From contig JBAIAC010000027.1 of the NCBI GenBank assembly GCA_037349315.1, positions 8,003,501 to 8,067,500 of the forward strand: 64,000 nucleotides of DNA. The letters are read 5' to 3'. Position 1 is the first letter of the stretch; the number at the start of each line of letters is the position of its first letter. A model generated the notes under the pieces. That model saw only the letters and a list, made by a program, of their open reading frames with translations, was not told the origin of the DNA and did no database searches. Positions 24,632 to 33,757 of this stretch are shown here, piece after piece. The position numbers were made by a program, and so were the translations under genes. The stretch is from Chelydra serpentina (taxonomy: Eukaryota > Chordata > Testudines > Chelydridae).

Positions 24632-25247
24632 GTCTAGATTGTAACCCACAATCTTCGCTGAGTAAGAGGTGACATGTATCTTCACTTTCCAGAATGCAGA
24701 CCAGGGAATGAATTGTGATGCGGAGTATCTGGTTCCTGCCTCACTTTGAAGGCCTTTACCATGCACAGATTACTTTCCCCTCCATGCCAGCTCAGTTCTG
24801 CTGGTGGCACACTGAGGGGCAGAGTCTCAGAGTGAAACCACAGCTTCCTTTCCCTGATCACCCACCTATGTGAGAAGGGCAGTAGCAACCCCACTAAGCC
24901 CATTCTTCCCTTCCACACAGAAACCCACGGAACTTCACACCTTATTCCCTGGTGCAGGCTTACCGGGCAAGCGATGCTCTTACCCTAATAGAACAGCCTT
25001 GAAAAGAGATACCGGAAGCCAACCAGCGAGACAACTGTAAAGACACTTGTGACACCCCCCTACCCCACCTCCCCAACTGTATCGTTTCTAACAACAAAGA
25101 CAAAATACACAGCTGACTGGATAGAGGTTCTAATCTGTATCTCCCATCACAGAACATTCTCTAGGTCAGGCAGATGAAATCATAAATTTATAATACAGCA
25201 TTACTTCAATTTTCCTCTTCATTTACTGCTGCGATGCCCAGCTCTGC

Positions 25248-25322
25248 TCTAACGAGTCAAAGCCCAATCTGCACGGGGGAAATTGGCTGGCTGCATATCA
25301 ATAGCACATTAGCACCATGCCC
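25248..25322 (+). repeat. Left arm of a near-identical 75 bp inverted repeat
   Basis: Starts TCTAACGAGTCAAAGCCCAA and includes GGCTGGCTGCATATCAATAG. Its reverse complement is at 25906-25982, with about two substitutions and two small indels. The outer 29 bases are identical. The sequence does not match a repeat family I know. Confidence 0.9.
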
Positions 25323-25905
25323 ATGTGGATGCTTCATCAAGCCAAATTACGGTCCGGCCGACCTATCCACCATTTCCATTAGCCGCCATTCTCATCCTGC
25401 ATTGGGCACTGAGCAATTTATTTGCTTCAGTACTTCTAGCGGATGATCAATCTCGCAGTAATTACCTCTTGTTGCTAAACTAAAAATCAAGGTTTTGCCT
25501 GGATTACCTCCCTTGAAGAGAGATCGTCCTGTCCATGAAAGTGCAAACTTAAATCAACAATCAAATACGGTTTTACAACACAACTTTTACTCAGTTCTGT
25601 CTCCCTAACCAAAGATGGCAGATCCTATAAATTCCATCTCTTAGGTCAGTTGGAAAGTGTCTCTAGTCTGTTGTTAAATTACTGACCCAACTAGACAGCT
25701 AGATGGAAGCTTTGCCGATATTCACACTAACTTAGGGACAGATCTTCAGCTGGCGGAAGATGCTCAATGGAACGTGCCACCTGAGCATCTGACCCTTAAA
25801 CTTTAGCGGTGATGTTTTTGTCTTTATCTCTGCCCGGTACTGCCACAGATGTAGTTATATGGTTTGTTCATAGTTCCAAAATATACTGGGGAAAAAAATG
25901 TTTCC

Positions 25906-25982
25906 GGCGTGGTGTTAATGTGCTATTGATAATGCAGCCAGCCAATTTCCCGTCCGTGCAGATTGGGCTTTGACTCGTTAGA
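25906..25982 (-). repeat. Right arm of the 75 bp inverted repeat
   Basis: Mirror of 25248-25322, ending GGGCTTTGACTCGTTAGA. The arms enclose about 583 bp of spacer. The spacer's left part (GCAGTAATTACCTCTTGTTG near 25455) looks like conserved non-coding DNA. No clear target duplication flanks the pair. Confidence 0.9.
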
Positions 25983-26639
25983 CCTGAAAACAAAAATGTT
26001 TTGAAAATTTTGGCACAATGGAAAGGCCAATAAATAAATAAATGTATATATAAAGTTTCTGGTTGAACAAAAGATTTTGTTTAACTTTTAAGTGGTTTTT
26101 TAAAAATGTTTTTGCATTTTTGTAAATAAATAGAAGGAAATTACAAAACCAAGTCATTTCAACCCAAGAAACTCAGGATGTTTAATTTAGAAAATGTCAA
26201 ATATATACACTTCTTCAGAATTATTTTTCTTCCAACACAAACAATCCAGCAAAATAGACATGAAGTCATTAAACATTTCAGTGTTGCCGAATCTGTATTT
26301 TTCCACACATACAAGTTCCCGACAAAAAATTTCATCTACCTTTACACACGATGGAACAGTGAACGCTGGTTTAAGTATATACACATTGACCAGCCATTAC
26401 AATTACACTGCATAGCATTTCCTATTGTAGCTATAGGAAACGCATGAAAAACAGCAGTAGAGCCAGATACCACTGTGTAATAAATTCAAGTGGCCTTTAA
26501 ATAGAAAAGCATCCAACAGAGATGAAACTTGCATTCAGTTTATAGGACACAATAAATGGGAAATAATACATTACTTTTTTTTTTTTTACTTAGAATTACA
26601 TTTTTTTGATGATATCAAAGCACTTGATAAATACTCAAC

Positions 26640-26732
26640 TGTTAATACTCTATAAAGAAGCTATTATAGCCATTTTATCAACAGGGAAACTGAGGCACAG
26701 AGCAGCTAAGTGATTTATCCAAGATCACACAC
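26640..26732 (-). mobile_element. MIR-like SINE fragment
   Basis: Plus-strand AGGGAAACTGAGGCACAGAG followed by CAGCTAAGTGATTTATCCAAG is the reverse complement of the SINE core. Confidence 0.75.
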
Positions 26733-26937
26733 AGCATGTCATTAGTATTATTACTTGTATTTCAGCAGTGCCTAGAGGGCCCAACTAAGATCCCCACTGT
26801 GCTAGGTACTATACAAATGCATAAAGCCAGAGAGTTGCTGCCCTGAAAAGCTTACAATCTCAGTAGACACAGGGCAGGATAAAGGAAGTGCCATTATTAC
26901 TATTTTACAGTGCTGAGGTGCCGAGCGATTAAGATTT
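26733..26937 (-). mobile_element. SINE with L3-like tail, 3' portion (interrupted)
   Basis: In minus sense the L3-like tail (plus text GTGCCTAGAGGGCCCAACTA, CCCACTGTGCTAGGTACTAT) is joined to a SINE core that breaks off after GAGCGATTAAG. The core resumes after the insertion at 28848 with GAAGTGACTTGCCCAAGG. Confidence 0.75.
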
Positions 26938-27381
26938 CATTGATTCCCAAACATTTTCCTAAGGTGACCCACCAACTGCATTTTCTCTTTTTCTGTGACC
27001 CACCGTTACGTATATACTATAGGTCAGGCTGACAGGGAAGGGGAGTGGGAGGGAGATATGGCGGCATGGTCAGGGGCCGCAGAGCGTCAGTTAAAGCAGG
27101 GGGCACTGTCCATGATATCCCCCAGCCGTGCTGCTGCATCTCCCTGCCCCACCCACCTCTTCCCTCTCAGGCACTGCCCATTAGCCTGGCAGAGGTGCAC
27201 CTGCGGGGGAGAGGGGGAGGATTTTACCTTCCCATTAGCCCCTACTCTCACCTCAAGAGCCTTCCTCAGCCCCTGAGGGAGCCCTCTTACTGCCCACTCG
27301 CAGAAGCCCCTGGCTTCCTACCTAGGCTGACCATATTTCCCTGAGACAAAAACGGGACATTGGGATGGCAAAAACGGGACG

Positions 27382-27533
27382 GGGAGACAAGGGGCAGCCG
27401 CAACAAGCCGCCCCTTGTCTCCCCGCTCAGCAGCTCGGTAGGGAGACGAGGGGCAGCCGCAACAAGCTGCCCCTTGTCTCCCCGCTCAGCAGCTCGGTGG
27501 GGAGACGAGGGGCAGCCACAACAAGCCAGCGTT
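27382..27533 (+). repeat. 59 bp tandem repeat with hairpin units
   Basis: Units start at 27382, 27441 and 27500 with GGGAGAC(A/G)AGGGGCAGCC. Within each of the first two, GGGAGACAAGGGGC pairs with GCCCCTTGTCTCCC downstream. The third copy is truncated. It lies between the left end of element B and element C. Confidence 0.92.
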
Positions 27534-27562
27534 CAGTTTTTTACAAAAAAATAAAAACTATA

Positions 27563-28381
27563 CAGTGAAACCCCCCTATAGCGCGCCCCGCCATAACACA
27601 AATTCGGCTATAACGCGATCATAAGGTGGCTCCCGCTGCCCCAAGCAAAAAAAAAAAAAAAAAAGCATCCACAGCGTGCTTCCTCGCCTGGAACCTCCAT
27701 CTCCTCCCCATCTCCCCTGTTCCTTCCCCCCCGCCCCTTCCCCCCTGCCTCCGCTTCCCCTTTTGGCAAGAAGGGAAGAGACCGGCTTGAAACTCAAGCT
27801 AGTCAGTTTCAAGCCGGTCAGTTTCAAGCTGGTCTCTTCTCCCCAAAGTGGAGAAGTTTCAAGCCGGTCAGTTTCAAGCCCTCTCTTCTCTTCTCACCAA
27901 AGCGGAGAAGTTTGATCAGCTTGAAACTGACCAGCTTGAAACTTCTGCTTTGGGGAGAAGAGAAGAGAGAAGAGATGGCTTGAAATTGACCAGCTTGAAA
28001 GTGACTGGCTTGAGTTTCAAGCCAGTCTCTTCTCTCTTCTCCCCAAAGCGGAGAAGTTTCAAGCTGGTCAGTTTCAAGCTGGTCTCTTCTCCCCAAAGCT
28101 GAGAAGTTTCAAGCCGGTCAGTTTCAAGCCCTCTCTTCTCTTCTCCCCAAAGCGGAGAAGTTTCAAGCTGGTCAGTTTCAAGCTGGTCAAACTTCCACAC
28201 TATGTCCAGAAGAGAAGAGACGGCTTGAAACTGACCAGCTTGAAACTTCTCCGCTTTGGCGAGAGGAGAAGAGACCGGCTTGAAACGGTAATTTTTTGTA
28301 ACCCCCCTATAACGCGACCCCGCATTTATCGTGATGGAATTTTTTGGACCCCAATTATCGCGTTATAGCGGGGTTTCACTG
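27563..28381. mobile_element. Tigger/mariner-like MITE C, innermost layer
   Basis: An 819 bp element with ends CAGTGAAACCCCCCTATA and TTATAGCGGGGTTTCACTG, flanked by TA dinucleotides at 27561-27562 and 28382-28383 as expected for the Tc1/mariner superfamily. Subterminal GGCTATAACGCGATC and CCCTATAACGCGACCCC motifs support a Tigger-type family. About 500 bp of the interior is an inverted tandem array. There is no transposase. A second copy is at 44759-45521. Confidence 0.9.
27770..28288. repeat. Inverted tandem array (TTTCAAGC units) in MITE C
   Basis: Units of about 50-55 bp, of the form CCCCAAAGCGGAGAAG-TTTCAAGCTGGTCAG-TTTCAAGC-CTCTTCT, are repeated in forward and reversed orientation. Clear forward starts lie near 27841, 27895, 28041, 28091 and 28145; reversed units lie near 27915-27990 and 28210-28285. 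Long hairpins are possible. Several overlapping reading frames of Leu/Lys/Phe/Gly repeats arise from it and are not genes. Confidence 0.88.
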
Positions 28382-28847
28382 TATATAGTTTATTAAAAAC
28401 GGGACAAAATTGACATTTATATTAAAACGACGGGACGGTCGGGAAATATGAAAAAAATGGTACTGTCCCGTTTAAAACGGGACAGTACCTAGGTCAGCCT
28501 ATTCCTACCCCACTCCCTGTGTCTTACCCCTCCCAGCTCGTGAGTCTCATGTCTGTTCATCCCGTTTCCCAGTCCCCGGGGCCACGAGGAGCAGGAGCCG
28601 GAGTTTTGGCACACTGAGGGGGGAACGCAGAGTGGGCCCGGGAGTCATGCTGGCAGCGCTCCAAGCCATGTGACCCGTGCGCTGTAGTCAGAAGACTGCT
28701 GCAGCAGCTGGCACCGCCCTGCATGCGAGCAGTTTAGGGCTACCAGTTGCAATATGCCATGTTTTATTCCCACTGAGGCGTGGTGATCCATCTAGAACCT
28801 TCCGGAAACCCACTGATGGGTCAGGACCCATCGTTTGGGAAACACTG

Positions 28848-28965
28848 GCTGAAGTGACTTGCCCAAGGTTGCGCAGGGAGTCGGTGTCAGAGAAAGGACA
28901 TCCTAACTCTCAGTCCTCAGCTCTCACCACAAGAGCACATTTCCCCTCTGTGAGCCGGAGAGCCC
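28848..28965 (-). mobile_element. SINE head and core, continuation after the nest
   Basis: Plus-strand GAAGTGACTTGCCCAAGG, then GCGCAGGGAGTCGGTGTCAG and a run to AAGAGCACA, is the rest of the antisense SINE cut at 26937. Joining 26937 to 28848 restores the usual order GATTAAG-TGACTTGCCC. Confidence 0.72.
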
Positions 28966-29293
28966 CCAACCTCGTGGTTAGAGTCCACGTCAACAACTGC
29001 AGGGAGAGGTAAGGGATCTGGCCCCACCCACTCCACCGGGTTCTGACTCAGGGCCCTCTGGAGTATCGAAGGATGGCATTCGCTACCTACAATCCAGCCA
29101 ATAACCTCCTGTGAGTCTCTTCCTACCGCTCTGTCCCTCCCTAAGATGCGTCTGGCTTGTGGCTGTCCTCTGTGACCCAAACGCCTCTGTGGGCTAAGGA
29201 GTCCATGCTTCCTGTAGCGGTCTCTCCTCCTGGGACAGTCCCTCGCTAGTCGTGAGTACAGGTCTGTCTCCTCCTGCGGTGCCTCCTCTTAAC

Positions 29294-30468
29294 AGAGCTA
29301 CCAACTTTCTACTCGCACAAAAGTGAACACCCTAGCCCTGCCCCTTCCCTGAGACCCCGCCCCCTTCCCCGAGATCCTGACCCCAGCTCACTACATTCCC
29401 CCTCCCTCGGTGGCTCGCTCTCCCCCACCCTCACTCACTTTCACTGTGCTGGGGCAGGAGATTGGGGTGTGGGAGGGTGTGAGGGCTCTAACTGGGGGAT
29501 ATGGGCTCTGGGGTGGGGCCAGATACGAGGGGTTCAGGGTGCGGGACGGGGCTCCGGGCTGGGGCAGGGGTTTGTGGTATAGGAGGAGGCTCCAGGCTGG
29601 GGGGGTGGGGCCGAGGGATTCGGAATGTGGGAGGGGGCTGCAGGTTGAGGCAGGGGGTTGGGGTATGGGAGGAGGTACAGGCTCTGAGCTGAGGATGAGT
29701 GGTTTGGGGTGCAGGAGGGGGCTCCAGGCTGGGGGTTGGGGCTGAGGGATTTGGAGTGCAGGAGAATGCTATGGGTTGATGCAGGGGGGTTGGGGTACAG
29801 AAAGGGGTGAGGGCTCTGGGCTGGGGGGGTGGGCTCTGGGGTGGGGCCAGGGATGAGGGGTTCAGGGTGTGGGAGGGGGCTCTGGGCCGGGGAAGGGGGT
29901 TGGGGTGTGTGAGGGCTCTGGGGTGGGGCTGGGGATGAGGGGTTCAGGGTGTGGGAGGGGGCTCTGGGCTGGGGAAGGGGGTTGGGGTGTGTGAGGGCTC
30001 TGGGGTGGGGCTGGGGATGAGGGGTTCAGGGTGTGGGAGGGGGCTCTGAGCTGGGGCAGGGGGTTGGGGTGTGGGAGGGCTCTGGGTTAGGGCCAGGGAT
30101 GAGGGGTTTGGGGTGCAGGAGCAGGCTCCAGGTTTGGGGGTGAGGGGGCGTGGGGTTGGGGCGCAGGCTTACCTCCGGTGGCTCCCGGTCAGCGGCGCAG
30201 CGGGGGTACTAAGGCAGGCTTCCCGCCTGTCCTGGCACCGCGGACCACGCTCTGCCCTGGAAGCAGCCAGCAGCAGGTGCTGCTCCTAGGTGGAGACGCG
30301 CGGGCGGCTCTGCGCGCTGCTTTCGCCCTCAGGCCCCTCCCCCACACCTCCCATTGACCGGTTCCCAGCCAATGGGAGTGCGGAGCGGTGCTCGGGGCAG
30401 CGCACAGAGCCGCCAGGGTCCCTTTTCGACCGGTTGTTCCAGTCGAAAGCCATACACCAGGTCACCCT
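29294..30468. mobile_element. Non-autonomous DNA element with G-rich minisatellite
   Basis: The left end is AGAGCTACCAACTTTCTACT and the right end is ACACCAGGTCACCCT, an imperfect inverted pair (6 of the 9 outermost bases). Next to the ends lie TCGCACAAAAGTGAACACCC on the left and TTTTCGACCGGTTG with CCAGTCGAAAGCC on the right, which I associate with a common turtle repeat. The middle is the 82 bp minisatellite. No clean target duplication seen. Confidence 0.6.
29455..30160 (+). repeat. G-rich 82 bp minisatellite
   Basis: The GGATGAGGGGTT(C/T) landmark falls at 29851, 29933, 30015 and 30097, exactly 82 bases apart. Diverged units extend left to about 29455. The unit is G3-G5 runs spaced by CTC/TTC, so one strand could form G-quadruplexes. 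The Gly/Trp/Arg-rich reading frames are by-products. Confidence 0.93.
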
Positions 30469-32021
30469 ACCTGTTAAGCCCTGCTCCAACCAGAGCATGC
30501 TGAGCAGGCCCGCTGGGACAGGGCTTCCTGGGCCCAGAGCTCTTCCCATACCCCTGTCTCCCTAGTGTTGGGTTTATCCACCCCGACAAAGTAGTTGCCT
30601 CATAAAAAGAAACAGCATTTATGCTACACAAGACTTTATTTGGTCTAATACGGAGGAAGGGACAGAATATATTTTAAAGTGTCTCACCAAAAACAACACA
30701 AAACAACCAACAAAAGTGTCCACGCAATCAACAAATCAGCAGCGCTGCACCTGGAAGTTTTCTGTCTTTACCTGCATGATTGGCAGCGTAAGATAAACAA
30801 AACTCACTGTTGAGATGTGAACAGTCTGAACACGTCCAGGCTCGTAGATCCTTGCTTTTAAAATCAATTCAAATGTTCAAATCAATAAAAGCAAATTATA
30901 GTTTCCCCAACACAAGTAAGCAGTGCTCAGTGGCTTATCTGCGTTATTATTTGAAGGATACGATGCATCTAGGGAAGAGTGAACCCAGCACCTTCTGATT
31001 ATGTAGCTTGTTGTGAAGGGCTGTTGTCAAAGTGGTTGTTTAAAGCGTTTTCTCTGGTCTATAAAAACGTCCCGGTACCGAAGACATCCCATTTCTGGTA
31101 TTCTGGCGCCAGCACAAATTATACATTACTCTAAGTTTTAAGATGCTGGAAGAGATGGCTTAGTCCTCAAAGCGCTTGTTTACACTGCGGTTATTTTACA
31201 CCAGTGCAGTACTGTGCTGATGCTAGTATCTATCATAGACATCCTGCATTGGTATAAAAAGTGGTTTGCATTATGGTGCAAGGCATTTATTACAACACTG
31301 CAGTATGTCTCTGCCAGCAGGTTGCGCTGGTGCAAGAATCCCCCAGGTAAACTATACCTAAGTTTCATGTTTAAAATACCTAGTATTATAGGATCAAATC
31401 CCAGCAGGGGTGACTCAGCCAGTCATGCTTCCAAGGTCAATAAACACATGATACTCAAGTTTCTGAGGAGATCTTAAAATCAAGGCTCTGGCACCTCTGG
31501 ATGGATAATAAGGACCTCACAATGCTTTCAGTAATAGTTTGCTTGCCTGTCTCTGGCCAAAATGCTCCCCACCCTATTGTGCAATGGGCTGCAGAGGTAG
31601 CTGGATGCAATAGCTGGTGTTAGCTCAAGCCTCCTTTGTGAGGAAAGGCACTATCTGTAGGTATTTGAACATCTCCCTTTGCATCCCTCTCCCAAACATC
31701 TTTGCATCTTCTTTTATGCCGCTTCTTCACCCTTGAAGAACTCTCTCACTTTCTTCTGTGTGTGGAAACAACCTCCTTCAAAGCACATTCCCTCTTCCAA
31801 GCTCTTCAGCCATGACAAATGTAGGGTTTCTCCACCACCTTGTGCTCGTACTGTGAGTGGCGATACTCAGTTGTAAAAGGTCCTCTGATGTTTATACATA
31901 GCAGCATTATTATTAAGGGGAGGTGATTTTTGACTGAGAGGCATCTTTCCGTTTCCAACCACTCCAAAATTACTAGACTCTGGTGTGTGAGGAGCACTGT
32001 AATCTCATAGGTGGACTAGAT

Positions 32022-32140
32022 CAGTGGCTTTTAATCTTTTCCATCATCATGTACCACGTTACAAAATTAAAGGTTTTGGGACACCTATGCAGAAAGGGAG
32101 GGTGGCTATGACCCTGGAATTGAGACCCCATAGTCAAGGT
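32022..32140. mobile_element. Possible hAT end fragment
   Basis: CAGTGGCTTTTAATCTTTTC and CATGTACCAC resemble the CAGTGGTTCTCAACC end of Charlie-type elements. No partner end was seen. Confidence 0.3.
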
Positions 32141-32155
32141 GCATGCAAAACAAAG

Positions 32156-32340
32156 GAAGCGACGAAGAGTCCTGTGGCACCTTATAGACTAACAGAGGTA
32201 TTGGAGCATAAGCTTTCGTGGGTGAATACCCATTTTGTCGGATGCATCTTATGCTCTAATACGTCTGTTAGTCTATAAGGTGCCACAGGATTCTTTGTCG
32301 CTTCTACAGATCCAGACTAACACGACTACCCCTCTGATAC
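32156..32340. mobile_element. Penelope-type end foldback (57 bp arms)
   Basis: Arms at 32156-32212 (GAAGCGACGAAGAGTCCTGT ... GAGCATAAG) and 32248-32304 (CTTATGCTCTAATACG ... TTTGTCGCTTC) are inverted copies separated by 35 bp containing GGGTGAATACCCA. The right side continues CAGATCCAGACTAACACGAC. These phrases belong to an abundant reptile repeat that I associate with Penelope-like element ends. Confidence 0.7.
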
Positions 32341-33589
32341 TGCAAAACAAAGATAATTCCCAGTGGTGAATGGAAGAGATTACGTATTAAGGAGCAACTA
32401 TGGCGAGGAACATCTGCTACAGGGCAGACGTGTTCTCCCTTCCTCTCTTTCAGCCCAAACAGTTGATCTTTCTCCTGTTACAAAGCAAATGGAATTGTTA
32501 ACTGAATGGTGACTATGGCTGTTTAAGAAGATGCTGAATGCTACAAAAGGTGCTACATTTTGGAGGCTAAAAAGGTTCCTAAATGCTCCGCAAGACACCC
32601 AGGAAATGTATGCCTAATAAAGAGTTCCCCTTCCCTAATTCTGTCTCAGAGGCAGCTTCTCCTCTATTAAACAGACTCTGATGGGGGGAGAAAAAGGAAT
32701 GACCTTCCTTGAAGGGCACAAGCTTCTTTTATGCATGAGCTCAGCCTACCTAAATTGAACGTGTGCAGTAATGCAGAGCCCCAATCTGGCTTATGCAATG
32801 ATCTAAAAAGTCTCTTGGAGACTTTCTGAAATTCGGTGTTCACATCAGGTAGCGTTCCAAGGAGATGCGCTTTACGGGCTGAGCGTTTCCGTCCCTGGAG
32901 GGGTTTGCAAGTTAAAGGGGCCCAGCCTTATTATTCACATCAGCTCTGCTAAGGTTCCATAGCCAGGTGCATTCCATTGAAAACCCCCATGAGTTTGACT
33001 CGGGGCTCTCTTTGCCGTGGCAGTCCCAGTGACTGGCACGGCTGGAGGAGGTTTGTCAGGAATGTATGCTATTTAGGGCTTTTTAGATATGGATGAGGCC
33101 ATAGGAATGGAGTGGTGGCGCAATGGGATCATATCTGTATGCTCCATATTAAAAGAGGTCAAAGATGACCTGCGCGGGTCAGAGCTGCTGGCTGGATATG
33201 GTAACAGGGCGTTAGCCGGACTGGATGTGGTTTCTTGAGTGCCTGCTGGACGACTGCAAGTTTTAGTGTCATGGGAAGCCAACTCTCCCTGCACAAGTCA
33301 TCTCCAATTTCAGTCGGATGAGGACCCTGCGTGCTACCACTAACTATAAGGGGCACAGTCGCATGCGCGTCCTGCTGCGTTTTCAGGGCTCTTACTTGTG
33401 AGACTGGCCCGAACGGAACCCTCTGTTTATGCTGGCTCTGCACCTGTTAGAGAGATTGCCTTGGAGTCCACTACTCCTTCTTGGGAAGTAGGATGCTAGG
33501 GAGTAGGAGATAGTTGGGCTTAAAACTGCTCCAACTTGTTCTTTAAGGTTAAATAATGTTCTGAGTCTCCCTGAAGGGCATGTGTCTTA

Positions 33590-33757
33590 CACTCAGGAGT
33601 GGCGCCAGCTTCTTTGCCGCTCCGGGAGAAGCTGCCACCGAAATGCCGCCAAGGACCCAAGCGCCGCCGCCGAGGGACCTGAAATGCCGCCCCCTCAAAT
33701 CCTGGGGCCCTAGCGACTGCTTAGGTTGCCTCGTGGTAGCGCCAGCTCTGCTTACAC
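33590..33757. mobile_element. GC-rich MITE remnant
   Basis: AGGAGTGGCGCCAGCTTCTT, ACCGAAATGCCGCC, CTGAAATGCCGCCCCC and TTGCCTCGTGGTAGCGCCAG resemble the GGGCGGC-type small elements of turtles, related in style to 48046-48198. Ends are not precisely defined. Confidence 0.45.

Larger units (their letters stand above)
27323..28501. mobile_element. hAT-type element B, middle layer of the nest
   Basis: The termini are TAGGCTGACCATATTTCCC and GACAGTACCTAGGTCAGCCTA. It is flanked by a perfect 8 bp target duplication, ttcctacc, at 27315-27322 and 28502-28509. Inside are AAAACGGGACA motifs near both ends, a 59 bp tandem repeat and the inserted Tigger-like element C. No transposase. Confidence 0.92.
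26938..28847. mobile_element. hAT-like element A, outer shell of a nest
   Basis: The left end is CATTGATTCCCAAAC then TGACCCACCA. The right end in reverse complement is CAGTGTTTCCCAAAC then TGACCCATCA. These are clear terminal inverted repeats. It sits inside an antisense SINE and carries element B (27323-28501). Target duplications are not clean. The internal sequence at 27005-27320 and 28510-28745 is GC-rich without a recognisable frame. Confidence 0.75.

Noticed and set aside
27770..28288. CRISPR-like array
   Set aside because: Repeat units are contiguous and inverted, without unique spacers, and lie inside a transposon in vertebrate DNA.
28677..29012. 111-codon plus frame
   Set aside because: Crosses the right end of hAT A and the antisense SINE; composite of repeats.
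29410..29745. 111-codon Gly/Trp-rich frame
   Set aside because: Translation of the G-rich minisatellite; unit divergence shows no codon-level constraint.
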